From positions 186,001-250,000 of the forward strand of contig JADJHJ010000003.1 in the NCBI GenBank assembly GCA_016707605.1: a DNA stretch of 64,000 nt, read 5' to 3'. Under the pieces are notes generated by a model. That model was not told the DNA's origin, searched no databases, and was given only the letters and a program-made list of their open reading frames with translations. Below are positions 24,478 to 35,028 of the stretch, in pieces. Position numbers and translations under genes: made by a program. This DNA comes from Candidatus Promineofilum glycogenicum (GTDB lineage: Bacteria; Chloroflexota; Anaerolineae; Promineifilales; Promineifilaceae). Every line of letters begins with the position of its first letter. Positions within the stretch are counted from its first letter, which is position 1.

Positions 24478-24535
24478 TGGCAAGTGGCGAGTGGCGCTGT
24501 GGACTCGTCACTCGTCACTCGTCACTCGTCACTCG
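24478..24535. repeat. ACTCGTC-type repeat tract
   Basis: GGCAAGTGGCGAGTGGC followed by four ACTCGTC units, with inverted symmetry. It lies between the deacetylase start and the glycosidase stop. The same units are at 35745-35803. Confidence 0.8.
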
Positions 24536-25818
24536 AACTGCGGCAGCCACTGCCGATTCGTCATCAGCATATCGTCCAGCACGGCCGCCACGCGGTCGGC
24601 GGCCGGGCCGAGCGGGTGGGCCAGCAACGCCTGGTGGGCGGCGCGGCGGTCGCCGTGGACGGCGGCCTCGACGGTCAGCAGTTCGTACATCTTCACCTGG
24701 GCCAACAGCCCGAACACGGCCGGCGGCAGCGGCGCGGCCGGCAACGGGTGGACGCCCGCCCGGTCGACGCGCGCCGGCAGTTCCAGCACCCAGTCGGCCG
24801 GCCACTCGGCCACCGCGCCATTGTTGCGCGTGTTGACCACGTGCACCTCGCCGCGGTCGTTGGCGTGGCTGTCGATGAGTTGCGTCGCCAGCGTCGAGTA
24901 GTAGGCCCCGCCGCGCTTCATCAGGTCGGCCGGCGGCGCGGTCAGGGCCGGGTCGGCGTACTGGCGCAGCAGGTCGTCCTCGATGGCCATCACCTGCTCG
25001 GCCCGCGACGGCGGCCACTGCGCCTGCTCGGCCAGCTTGTGGGCGGTGTAGTAAAAGTATTGCAGATAGTAGTTGGGGATCATGCCCAGCGTCGCCAGCG
25101 TGTCAGCGTCCCACTCCGGCTGCGACTCGGTTCGGGCGCGCTCCACGGCCGCGGCCATGATGCTCGGCCACAACTCCTCGCCATCGACCGTGAAGCCGCG
25201 ATGCCAGGTCAGGTGGTTGAGGCCCAGCGTGTTCAGCCGCGCCCGCTCCGGTTCCACCCGCCGGCCGGTCAGCCGCTCCAGCTCATCCAGCAGGCGCATG
25301 TGGGCGGTGATGCCCACGTTGCAGACGCCGACGGCCGGCACGTCGGGCGCGTAGCGGCTCAGCGCCTCGGTCACCAGCCCGGCCGGATTGGTGAAGTTGG
25401 CCAGCAGCGCGCCGGGGGCGGTGGCGCGGATGTCGGCGGCGATGTCGAGCAGCACGGGAATGGTGCGCAGCGCCTTGGCCATGCCGCCGACGCCGGTCGT
25501 CTCCTGGCCGATGAGGCCGTGGCGCTGGCCCAGGTACTCGTCGCCGCGCCGGGCGGGCATCATGCCGACGCGAAACTGGGTGACGACGTAGCTCGCGCCG
25601 GCGATGGCCGCCCGCCGGTCGTCGCTGAGCACGACGCGGAACGGCGCGCCGGCCGCGGCGGCCATGCGTTGGGCGAAGCCGCCGACGACAGCCAGCCGTG
25701 CCGGGTCGATGTCCATCAGCCACAACTCGCGCAGCGCCAGCCGGTTGGCGCGGGCCAGAAAGCCGTTGACCAGTTCCGGGGTATAGGTGGAGCCGCCGCC
25801 GATGACTGCGATTTTCAT
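24529..25818 (-). CDS. GH4-family NAD-dependent 6-phospho-beta-glucosidase-like enzyme
   Basis: A protein of about 429 residues of glycoside hydrolase family 4, which uses NAD+ and a divalent metal in a redox-elimination mechanism. MKIAVIGGGSTYTPEL is the Rossmann loop, GQETTGVGGMAKALRTIPV the mid-domain motif, NFTNPAGLVTEAL the substrate segment, VGVCNVGITAH the metal-binding Cys, and LGLNHLTWHRGF the metal-binding His. ATG 25818 is chosen because MKIAVIGG is the true family N-terminus; the longer frame to 26019 crosses repeats. With the deacetylase and amino-sugar kinase it forms a ChbF-ChbG-like set, suggesting use of a phosphorylated beta-glycoside of an amino sugar. The last residues overlap a repeat tract. 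Confidence 0.9.
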   Translation of the reverse strand: MKIAVIGGGSTYTPELVNGFLARANRLALRELWLMDIDPARLAVVGGFAQRMAAAAGAPFRVVLSDDRRAAIAGASYVVTQFRVGMMPARRGDEYLGQRHGLIGQETTGVGGMAKALRTIPVLLDIAADIRATAPGALLANFTNPAGLVTEALSRYAPDVPAVGVCNVGITAHMRLLDELERLTGRRVEPERARLNTLGLNHLTWHRGFTVDGEELWPSIMAAAVERARTESQPEWDADTLATLGMIPNYYLQYFYYTAHKLAEQAQWPPSRAEQVMAIEDDLLRQYADPALTAPPADLMKRGGAYYSTLATQLIDSHANDRGEVHVVNTRNNGAVAEWPADWVLELPARVDRAGVHPLPAAPLPPAVFGLLAQVKMYELLTVEAAVHGDRRAAHQALLAHPLGPAADRVAAVLDDMLMTNRQWLPQFE

Positions 25819-25865
25819 AGAGAATGCTCCCGTAGCGCGTTGCCTGAAGGATAGCACGGCTGGCC

Positions 25866-26012
25866 GGTGCATCCCACTTTCTGGAGTGGTTGCACCTTGG
25901 GGGGGCAGCCAGAACGTGCGACGCACGGCGGGTGCATCCCACTCTCTGGAGTGGGTTGCGGGGCAGCCGGGAGAGGGGCCTTTCCGAACGTGCGACGCAC
26001 TCAAGAAAGTGC
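25866..26012. repeat. two imperfect long repeat copies with GTGCGACGCAC motifs
   Basis: Copies begin at about 25866 and 25930, each with GCATCCCACT(T/C)TCTGGAGTGG, a GGGGCAGCC segment and AACGTGCGACGCAC. A third GTGCGACGCAC follows at about 26010. The tract fills the space between the divergent GH4 and inositol-phosphatase genes; no gene is seen in it. Confidence 0.75.
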
Positions 26013-26081
26013 GACGCACGAAGGGCGGGGGCGACGGACGGGTGCGCCGCGCGGGCGGGCGGGTTATAGTTGGGGCCAGCT

Positions 26082-26885
26082 ATGGACCTCAACTCAATCC
26101 GCGACACCGCTATAGCCATCGCCCGCGAGGCGGGGGCCTTGCTGCTCGACGGCTTCGGCCGCGAGAAGCAGATCGAAACCAAAAGCTCGGCCGTCGACTT
26201 CGTCACCCAGTTCGACCGCGCGGCCGAGACGCTCATCACCGACCGGCTGCGCGCCGCCTTTCCCGGCCACGGCCTGTTGGGCGAAGAGGGCACCGACGAG
26301 ACCGGCGACCAGCCCTACACCTGGATCATCGACCCGCTGGACGGAACCAGCAACTACGCCCACGGCTTCCCCGTCTTCTGCGTCTCGCTGGCCCTCTACG
26401 AGGGGCAGCGCCCGCTGGTCGGCGTCATCTATGACCCGACGCGCGACGAGTGCTTCAGCGCCGCCGCCGGGCAAGGGGCGACCGTCAGCGGCCCGGCCGG
26501 CGCGCGCCCGCTGCGCGTCAGCGCCGCGGCCGAGCTGGTCGGCAGCCTGCTGGCCACCGGCTTTCCCTATGACGTCCACACCAGCCCACTGGACAACGGC
26601 GCTTACGTGGCCCGCTTCATCAAGCGCGCCTTCGGGCTGCGGCGGGCCGGTTCGGCGGCGCTGGACATGGCCTACGTCGCCGCCGGGCGGCTCGATGGCT
26701 ACTGGGAGTTCAAGGTCAACGCCTGGGACATCGCCGCCGGCATCCTGCTGGTGCAGGAGGCGGGCGGCTGCGTGACCCTCATCGACGGCCGCCCCCTCGG
26801 CTTCGCCCGCCAGATGCACGTCGTGGCCAGCAATGGGGTGGTTCATGAGGCGATGCTGCGGGTAATACGAGAAGTAGGTCAGTAG
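26082..26885 (+). CDS. inositol monophosphatase family protein
   Basis: A 267-residue Mg-dependent phosphatase. The metal-site motifs are LLGEEGTDE (Glu), WIIDPLDGTSNYAHGFP (Asp-x-x-Asp) and the C-terminal NAWDIAAGILLVQEAGG (Asp). Family members act on inositol-1-phosphate, fructose-1,6-bisphosphate or nucleotide-derived phosphates; the sequence is nearest to SuhB-type inositol monophosphatases. I chose ATG 26082 (MDLNSIRDTAI). It is divergent from the sugar cluster and separated by repeats from dhaR downstream. Confidence 0.92.
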   Translation: MDLNSIRDTAIAIAREAGALLLDGFGREKQIETKSSAVDFVTQFDRAAETLITDRLRAAFPGHGLLGEEGTDETGDQPYTWIIDPLDGTSNYAHGFPVFCVSLALYEGQRPLVGVIYDPTRDECFSAAAGQGATVSGPAGARPLRVSAAAELVGSLLATGFPYDVHTSPLDNGAYVARFIKRAFGLRRAGSAALDMAYVAAGRLDGYWEFKVNAWDIAAGILLVQEAGGCVTLIDGRPLGFARQMHVVASNGVVHEAMLRVIREVGQ

Positions 26886-26960
26886 GTCAGTAAGTCAGTA
26901 GGTCAGTGCGTCAGACTGACCTACTGACCTACTGACCTACTGACAAACTGGCCTACTGAC
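26876..26960. repeat. CAGTAGGT/ACTGACCT inverted repeat tract
   Basis: Four AGTAGGTC-type units are answered by four GACCTACT-type units around a short centre at about 26911-26915, giving a long hairpin. It lies directly before the dhaR start codon at 26962, so it would be in the dhaR leader. Confidence 0.9.
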
Positions 26961-26961
26961 C

Positions 26962-28944
26962 ATGCTACCGACCGGCTTCAAAGTCCCAACCGACACCATC
27001 ACCCGCATCTGGCGCACCTTCACCGAGACGGGGCGCATCGGCGCGGAGGACGCCGCGCTGATCGATCCGGCGGTGGTGCGCTCGTGGCGGCGCTGCATCG
27101 TTCGCGCCAATCCGCTGGCCGAGTTCCGGCCGTCGCCGATCAACCCTACCGCTCTGGCGTCCATCGTCCGCGGCCAGCAAGAGCTGATCACCATCGCCAC
27201 GCCCTTCATCGAGGACATCTACCAGTTCACCGAAAGCAGTGACTACGCCATCGTGCTGACCGACGGCGCGGGCTGCATCCTGGCCACCGGCGGCGACGCC
27301 CACGCCCTGGGCAAAGCCGGCGCGCTGGGCTTCCGCGAGGGAACGTACTGGTCGGAGGGCACGGCGGGCACGAACGCGCTGGGCCTGGTGTTGCAAGAGG
27401 CGACGGCCGTCCAGATCGTCGGCGCGGAGCACTACTTCCGCGTGTTGCACGGCATCGTCACCGCCGGCGCGCCCATCCACGACGTGCGCGGCCGGATCAT
27501 CGGCGTGTTGGGCATGGTCGGCTCGGTCGAGACGGCCACGTCCCACACCCTGGCCCTGGTCATGGCCGCGGCGCGGGCCGTCGGCAACCAGTTGCAGGCC
27601 AACTGGTCGCTGGAAGAGGCCAACCAGCACCTGAGCGAGGTCAACACCATCGTCGGGGCGATCACCGAGGGGGTCATCGTCTGGGACCAGCAGGGCGAGA
27701 TTCGCCAGGTGAACGCCCAGGCGGGCGAGATGTTGCAGATCAACGCCCGCGCCGCCGTCGGCCGGGCGCTGGCCGACGTGCTGGCCCTGCCGGGCGAGGT
27801 GCGCGAAGCCATCGAGCAGGGGGATGAGCTGGCCGACGTGGAACTGACCCTGCCCACGGCCGGCGGCGGGGTGCGCTGTATGCTGACCCTGCGGCCGATC
27901 TATGAGGCCGGGCCGCTGCCGGTCAGCTATGTCGCCCTGCTCAGCCCCATCGAGCACGTGCGCCAGATCGCCCAGCAGCAGTACGGGGCGCAGACGACGC
28001 TGACCATCGAGGACGTGCAGGCCGACTCGGCCGCCATGCGCCGCGTCGTGCGCCAGGCGCGGACGGCGGCGCGCGGGCTGGCCCCGGTGCTGGTGCGCGG
28101 CGAGGGTGGGGTGGGCAAGAACCTGCTGGCCCGCGCCATCCACAACGACGGGCCGCGCGCCGGGCGGCCGTTCGTCGACATCAACTGCCAGGCCATCCCC
28201 CACGAACTGATGCCGCGCGAGATACTGGGCCACGAGCAGGACACCAACACCCGCGGCCAGCCGAGCAAGTTCGAGCTGGCCGAGGGGGGCACGCTGCTGC
28301 TGGACCAGATCGAGAACCTGTCGCTGGAGCTTCAGGCGGCGCTGCTGCACGTCATCGAGACGCGCCACGTGACGCGGCTGGGCGGCTCGACGCCCATCCC
28401 GGTCGATGCGCGCATCATCGCCACGACGACGGCCAACCTGGAAGACCTGGTGGCCCAGGGCAGCTTCCTGTCGCACCTCTACTATCGCTTCGGCGTCTTC
28501 AAGATCGACGTGCCGGCCCTGCGCGAGCGGGTGGAGGACATCCCCCTGCTGGCCGAGCGCTTCCTGGCCCGGCAGACGGCGCGCGAGAGCCGGGCGATGT
28601 GGATCGAGGACGAGGCCGTGGTGAGCCTGTCGCGCTACCCGTGGCCGGGCAACGTGCGCGAGCTGGAGAGCGTGCTGGAGCGGGCCATGAGCCAGTGCCG
28701 CGACGGAGTCATTCGCCCGGCCGATTTGCCGGAGGCGGTGCGCGACGGCCGCGTACTGAGCGGCCACTATCCGCTGGCCCGACCGGTCATCTCCGTCGGC
28801 GAGGCGGAGCGCGAGGCCATCCTGCGCGCCGGCTGGGCCTGCCACGGGCGGGTGACGGAGATGGCCCGGCTGCTGGGCATCGGGCGGTCGACGCTGTGGC
28901 GGAAGATGAAGGCGCTTGATATTGAGCCGGAGACGTTCAGGTAA
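26962..28944 (+). CDS. dhaR: DhaR-type enhancer-binding-like activator of the dihydroxyacetone operon
   Basis: A 660-residue regulator with an N-terminal GAF-like sensor (about 30-210), a PAS-like domain (about 215-330), an AAA+ domain (about 345-575) and a C-terminal Fis-type helix-turn-helix (MARLLGIGRSTLWRKMKAL). Walker A is GEGGVGKN (about 380). Where sigma54 activators have GAFTGA, this protein has EQDTNTRGQ. The Walker B segment reads TLLLDQIEN, with Gln in place of the usual catalytic Glu. Both changes match my memory of E. coli DhaR, which works at a sigma70 promoter; the C-terminal helix region is also very DhaR-like. It precedes glpF-dhaK-dhaL on the same strand, with twin palindromes between, and is the likely activator of that operon. 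Confidence 0.88.
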   Translation: MLPTGFKVPTDTITRIWRTFTETGRIGAEDAALIDPAVVRSWRRCIVRANPLAEFRPSPINPTALASIVRGQQELITIATPFIEDIYQFTESSDYAIVLTDGAGCILATGGDAHALGKAGALGFREGTYWSEGTAGTNALGLVLQEATAVQIVGAEHYFRVLHGIVTAGAPIHDVRGRIIGVLGMVGSVETATSHTLALVMAAARAVGNQLQANWSLEEANQHLSEVNTIVGAITEGVIVWDQQGEIRQVNAQAGEMLQINARAAVGRALADVLALPGEVREAIEQGDELADVELTLPTAGGGVRCMLTLRPIYEAGPLPVSYVALLSPIEHVRQIAQQQYGAQTTLTIEDVQADSAAMRRVVRQARTAARGLAPVLVRGEGGVGKNLLARAIHNDGPRAGRPFVDINCQAIPHELMPREILGHEQDTNTRGQPSKFELAEGGTLLLDQIENLSLELQAALLHVIETRHVTRLGGSTPIPVDARIIATTTANLEDLVAQGSFLSHLYYRFGVFKIDVPALRERVEDIPLLAERFLARQTARESRAMWIEDEAVVSLSRYPWPGNVRELESVLERAMSQCRDGVIRPADLPEAVRDGRVLSGHYPLARPVISVGEAEREAILRAGWACHGRVTEMARLLGIGRSTLWRKMKALDIEPETFR

Positions 28945-28967
28945 ATCCCCGCTGCATGCAACCGATA

Positions 28968-29014
28968 GTTTCATTATGAAACACTGTCGCCGGGCGCACG
29001 TTTCGTATTGAAAC
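28968..29014 (+). promoter_or_regulatory. twin 15-bp palindromes, candidate DhaR binding sites
   Basis: GTTTCATTATGAAAC (28968-28982) and GTTTCGTATTGAAAC (29000-29014) share arms GTTTC/GAAAC with a 5-nt centre. Their starts are 32 bp apart, about three helical turns, on one face of the DNA. Their centres are about 91 and 59 bp upstream of the predicted transcription start, typical for activator sites. Confidence 0.8.
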
Positions 29015-29030
29015 ATTTTCACCCCACTGC

Positions 29031-29059
29031 TTGACCTCCACTCATCTCCCTCTTATCAT
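29031..29059 (+). promoter_or_regulatory. sigma70-type promoter of the glycerol/dihydroxyacetone operon
   Basis: The -35 TTGACC (29031-29036), a 17-nt spacer and the -10 TATCAT (29054-29059) predict a start near 29066. No -24/-12 sigma54 signature is present, in agreement with the loss of GAFTGA in the adjacent activator. Confidence 0.72.
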
Positions 29060-29065
29060 GTAACT

Positions 29066-29362
29066 TAGTGTGTTTTGCACAATGCTGCTGCCTGCACTGT
29101 GGTCATACTGTCTAAACGCATGACCCCACGAAGTCCGTTACTGCTGTCTTGTCCTGCTTATGCGCGGCTTGTCGTTGGCTTGCCGGTGCGGCCCGCTTCG
29201 GGCTGCCCGACCGTCAAGCGCCCGGCCGGCTAATGGACGAGGAGGTTAGCTTATCGAGTCAGTGAACCCACCGTTTTCCCCGCGACTTCAACAGAAACGT
29301 TGATCCCACATTTCATAAACGTTTGCCGTTTCTGAATCACATTTTGAGCTAAGGAGAAAACA
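29066..29362 (+). promoter_or_regulatory. long leader of the glpF operon
   Basis: About 297 nt of untranslated leader. It holds an inverted repeat CAGAAACG (29292-29299) with CGTTTCTG (29327-29334), and a GC-rich segment near 29180-29220 that can fold (CGGCCCGCTTCGGGCTGCCCG). The ribosome site AAGGAG precedes ATG 29363. I recognise no known riboswitch. Confidence 0.45.
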
Positions 29363-30112
29363 ATGACTAGTCCATTTGTCGGCGAACTTATCGGCACCAT
29401 GCTGCTCATCCTGTTGGGCGATGGCGTGGTAGCCAACGTTGTCCTGGGCAAGACCAAGGGCAACAGCGGCGGCTGGATCGTCATCACCACGGCCTGGGCC
29501 TTGGCCGTCTTCGTCGGCGCTTATGCGTCGGCCGTCGTCAGCGGCGCGCACCTGAACCCGGCCGTCACCATCGGCCTGGCTGTCGGTGGCGGCTTCAGTT
29601 GGGGCGACGTGCCCATGTACATCATCGCCCAGATGATCGGCGCCTTCATCGGCGCCGTCCTCGTCTGGCTGGCCTACTTCCAGCACTGGGGCGCGACGCC
29701 CGACCCGGGCGCCAAGCTGGCCGTCTTCTCGACCGGCCCGGCCATCCGCAACACGGTCTGGAACCTGGTGACCGAAATCATCGGCACGTTCGTCCTGATG
29801 TTCGGCATCCTGGCCATTCGCGGCACGGTGATGGATCCCGACGGCACGGCCACGGCCGTCAACATGGGCGCGCTGGGCATCATCCCGGTGGCCTTCCTGG
29901 TGTGGGCCATCGGCCTGTCGCTGGGCGGCCCCACGGGTTACGCCATCAACCCCGCCCGTGACCTCGGCCCGCGCATCGCCCACTTCCTTCTGCCCATCCC
30001 CGGCAAGGGCAGCTCCGACTGGGGCTACTCCTGGATTCCGGTCGTCGGCCCCATCATCGGCGCCGTCATCGCCGGCGTGCTGTGGAACGTCCTCGGCTGG
30101 GGCGCTCTCTAG
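29363..30112 (+). CDS. glpF: glycerol facilitator (MIP/aquaglyceroporin family)
   Basis: A 249-residue channel with six transmembrane segments and two half-helices. The first NPA motif is in SGAHLNPAVTIG (about 63) and the second in GYAINPARDLGPR (about 195). The Asp after NPAR is typical of glycerol-conducting members rather than water-only aquaporins. It brings glycerol into the cell for GlpK and, after oxidation, for DhaKL. A clear ribosome site (AAGGAG) lies 9 nt upstream. It is the first gene after the operon promoter. Confidence 0.94.
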   Translation: MTSPFVGELIGTMLLILLGDGVVANVVLGKTKGNSGGWIVITTAWALAVFVGAYASAVVSGAHLNPAVTIGLAVGGGFSWGDVPMYIIAQMIGAFIGAVLVWLAYFQHWGATPDPGAKLAVFSTGPAIRNTVWNLVTEIIGTFVLMFGILAIRGTVMDPDGTATAVNMGALGIIPVAFLVWAIGLSLGGPTGYAINPARDLGPRIAHFLLPIPGKGSSDWGYSWIPVVGPIIGAVIAGVLWNVLGWGAL

Positions 30113-30130
30113 TCCTCCTTATTCCGGCAC

Positions 30131-30159
30131 GAAGCTCCCCGCCCGGCGCGGGGAGCTTC
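30131..30159 (+). promoter_or_regulatory. 12-bp hairpin between glpF and dhaK
   Basis: Perfect stem GAAGCTCCCCGC (30131-30142) with GCGGGGAGCTTC (30148-30159) and loop CCGGC. There is no T tract, so it looks like an intra-operon processing or stabilising hairpin instead of a terminator. Confidence 0.7.
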
Positions 30160-30187
30160 AACCGACCCGCAGCCATCAGGAGAACCC

Positions 30188-31255
<1,068 letters not shown>

Positions 31256-31259
31256 AGAA

Positions 31260-31340
31260 GTTGATAGTTGTCAGTAGCAGAATATTCAGTATGCTGCATT
31301 GTGCTACTGACAACTGACAACTAACAACTGACAACTGAGA
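31260..31340. repeat. ACAACTG-type inverted repeat tract
   Basis: GATAGTTGTCAGTAGC on the left is answered by GCTACTGACAACTGACAAC on the right. It separates dhaK and dhaL inside the operon. Confidence 0.85.
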
Positions 31341-31349
31341 GAGGCACGC

Positions 31350-31979
31350 ATGAGCACAGTGACCAAAGAGCAAGTCGTTCGCTGGCTGGAGGCGACGGCG
31401 GCCGTGCTGGCAGCGAACAAGGGCTATCTGACCGATCTCGACTCGGCCATCGGCGACGCCGACCACGGCACCAACATGGATCGCGGCTTCAAGAAAGTGA
31501 TGGAGAAGCTGCCGACGGTGGCCGACAAGGACATCGGCAACATCCTGAAGACGGTGGGGATGACCCTCATCTCCAGCGTCGGCGGGGCCAGCGGCCCGCT
31601 CTATGGCACGTTCTACATGCGCGGCGGCATGGCCGCCGATGCCAAGGAAGAGTTAGACGCCGGCGACCTGATCAACGTCCTGCAAGGCGCGGTCGACGGC
31701 ATTATCCAGCGCGGTCGCGCCCAGCCGGGCGACAAGACCATGGTCGACGCCCTGCTGCCGGCGTTGGCCGCGCTGAAGCAGGCCGTGGCCGACGGCCAGG
31801 AGTTGCCGGCCGCCGTGGCCGCAGCCGTGGCCGCCGCCGAGCAGGGCATGAAGGACACCATCCCGCTGCAAGCCCGCAAGGGCCGCGCCAGCTATCTCGG
31901 CGAGCGCAGCATCGGCCATCAGGACCCCGGCGCCACGTCGTCGCACCTGATCCTGAATGCGCTGCTGGGAGTGCTGTGA
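31350..31979 (+). CDS. dhaL: dihydroxyacetone kinase subunit DhaL
   Basis: The ADP-binding subunit, 209 residues (usual about 210). DSAIGDADHGTNMDRGF (about 31-47) holds the three Asp residues that bind Mg-ADP; GGASGPLYGTFYMRGG, RGRAQPGDKTMVDALLP and the C-terminal RASYLGERSIGHQDPGATSS are the remaining nucleotide-site motifs. ADP stays bound and is recharged by DhaM, then the phosphate passes to dihydroxyacetone on DhaK. The gene is preceded by GAGAGG. Confidence 0.97.
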   Translation: MSTVTKEQVVRWLEATAAVLAANKGYLTDLDSAIGDADHGTNMDRGFKKVMEKLPTVADKDIGNILKTVGMTLISSVGGASGPLYGTFYMRGGMAADAKEELDAGDLINVLQGAVDGIIQRGRAQPGDKTMVDALLPALAALKQAVADGQELPAAVAAAVAAAEQGMKDTIPLQARKGRASYLGERSIGHQDPGATSSHLILNALLGVL

Positions 31980-31984
31980 AGATG

Positions 31985-32092
31985 AGTTGGGTTACAGTTG
32001 CGCGGTCGGTCGTTGGTCGCCACGATGGCAACCAACGACCAACGACCACTGGCAACTGACTACTGACAACTGCCAACTGACAACTGATTTCG
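31985..32092. repeat. GGTCGTTGG and ACAACTG repeat tracts
   Basis: An inner inverted pair GTCGTTGGTC...GACCAACGAC is followed by a row of CAACTGAC units. The tract separates dhaL and glpK. The longer reading frame of glpK (from 31957) is only translated repeat. Confidence 0.85.
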
Positions 32093-32109
32093 CAAGGAGA
32101 ACACAAGCA

Positions 32110-33615
<1,506 letters not shown>

Positions 33616-33630
33616 TCGTTAGACGCGAGG

Positions 33631-33715
33631 GATTCAACGCAAAGACGCAAAGACGCCAGGACGCCAGGGGAAAAAACTCTTTGCGTCTTTGCGTCTTAGC
33701 GCCTTTGCGTTGAAT
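33631..33715. repeat. ACGCAAAG-family inverted repeat tract
   Basis: ATTCAACGCAAAGACGCAAAG faces CTTTGCGTCTTTGCG...CCTTTGCGTTGAAT around an A-rich centre. It lies between glpK and the dehydrogenase gene. Confidence 0.9.
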
Positions 33716-33743
33716 TCTTGATTGCAACGGTAGCGAGGGAGAG

Positions 33744-34904
33744 ATGGGGCCATTTCATGCGGTAATCATCGGCGGCGGCGGCACGGGGGCGGCCGTGGCC
33801 CACGACCTGACCCTGCGCGGGATGAAGGTCACGCTGATCGAGCGCGGCGAACTGACGTCGGGCACGACCGGCCGCCACCACGGCCTGCTCCACAGCGGCG
33901 CGCGCTACGCCGTGAAGGACAAGGAGTCGGCCGTGGAGTGTATCGAGGAGAACACCATCCTGCGCCGCATCGCCCCCGGCTCATTTGAACTCAACGATGG
34001 CCTGTTCGTAGCCATTACCGATGAAGAAGTAGCCTATAGCAGTGAATTTATCGAGTCTTGTCAGGAGTGCGGCATTCCCGTGCGCCGGCTGACCCACACC
34101 GAGGTGCTGGCCCGCGAGCCGAACGTCAACCCGGCCATCAAGCTAGGCGTCCAGGTTCCCGACGCGACAATGGACGCCATGCGCATGCCCCTGCGCTTCT
34201 TCGCCACGGCCAAACACAACGGCGCGACCATCAAGCCCTACACCGAGGTGGTCGACTTCGTGCGCCGTGGCAACGCCGTCAGCGCCATCCGCGTGCGCGA
34301 CCATACTTCTAATAAAGAATACGAGATCGGCGGCGACATTTTCATCAACGCCGGCGGGGCGTGGAGCGGGCGCATCGGGGCGATGGTCGGCGTCGACGTG
34401 CCCATCCGGCCGTCGCCGGGCGTCATGCTGGCCGTCTATGGCCGCCTGTCGAACATGGTCATCAACCGGCTGCACGCCAGCGGCGACGGCGACATCATCG
34501 TGCCCCAGCGCGCCCTGTCGGTCATCGGCACCAGCTCGTGGGTCGTGGAAGACCCCGACAATCTGGGGCTGCCCGAAGACCACATCCAGATGATGATTCA
34601 CTTCGGCTCAGAGCTGATCCCCGCCGTGCGCACGGCCAAGTTCCGCGCCGCCTGGTCGGCCGCCCGGCCGCTCATCGGCCCGCGCGGGGCCGACACCGGC
34701 CGCGAACTGAGCCGCACCTTCAAGTGCTTCGACCACATTGACGAGAACGTCGAGGGGTTCGTGACCATCACCGGCGGCAAGGCGACCACCCTGCGCGGCA
34801 TGGCCGAGACGACGGCCAACGTCGTCTGCGCCAAGCTGGGGCTGGCGAAGCCCTGCCAGACGCGGGAGTTCGTGCTGCTGCCGCACACGGCGTACTATGT
34901 CTGA
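33744..34904 (+). CDS. glpA: GlpA-type FAD-dependent glycerol-3-phosphate dehydrogenase, short form
   Basis: Oxidises glycerol-3-phosphate to dihydroxyacetone phosphate. The protein of 386 residues has the FAD-binding Rossmann motif VIIGGGGTGAAVAHDLTLRG (about 8-27), then LIERGELTSGTTGRHHGLLHSGARYAVKD, and the C-terminal VTITGGKATTLRGMAE that closes the FAD site. E. coli GlpA is about 540 residues and has an additional C-terminal Bfd-like [2Fe-2S] domain; that domain is absent here. An iron-sulfur protein and membrane subunits of the succinate dehydrogenase type follow immediately, so electrons probably pass to them and to quinone. The family assignment is good; the complex is an inference. 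Confidence 0.9.
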   Translation: MGPFHAVIIGGGGTGAAVAHDLTLRGMKVTLIERGELTSGTTGRHHGLLHSGARYAVKDKESAVECIEENTILRRIAPGSFELNDGLFVAITDEEVAYSSEFIESCQECGIPVRRLTHTEVLAREPNVNPAIKLGVQVPDATMDAMRMPLRFFATAKHNGATIKPYTEVVDFVRRGNAVSAIRVRDHTSNKEYEIGGDIFINAGGAWSGRIGAMVGVDVPIRPSPGVMLAVYGRLSNMVINRLHASGDGDIIVPQRALSVIGTSSWVVEDPDNLGLPEDHIQMMIHFGSELIPAVRTAKFRAAWSAARPLIGPRGADTGRELSRTFKCFDHIDENVEGFVTITGGKATTLRGMAETTANVVCAKLGLAKPCQTREFVLLPHTAYYV

Positions 34905-35015
34905 CCGCTGACGGCCGACCGCGGACCGCCGCTAGGGAGTGTATGGTCTGGTGATCGGCGTGTTCTCGGTTCTAAGGTCTTTTGGCGGTCGGTCGTCAGC
35001 GGTCGGCAGTCAATT
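34903..35015. repeat. CGGTCGTC/GACCGCTGACG repeat tract
   Basis: GACCGCTGACGGCCGACC on the left is answered by GGTCGGTCGTCAGCGGTC on the right (about 34988-35007), flanking about 70 bp of unique sequence. It lies between glpA and the iron-sulfur gene. Confidence 0.75.
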
Positions 35016-35028
35016 CAGAGGTATCACT

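Noticed and set aside
25819..26081. an additional N-terminal domain of the GH4 enzyme
   Set aside because: The frame upstream of 25818 is translated repeat; the family N-terminus MKIAVIGGGS begins exactly at 25818.
26962..28944. ordinary sigma54-dependent activator
   Set aside because: GAFTGA and the Walker B Glu are missing, and no -24/-12 promoter was found downstream.
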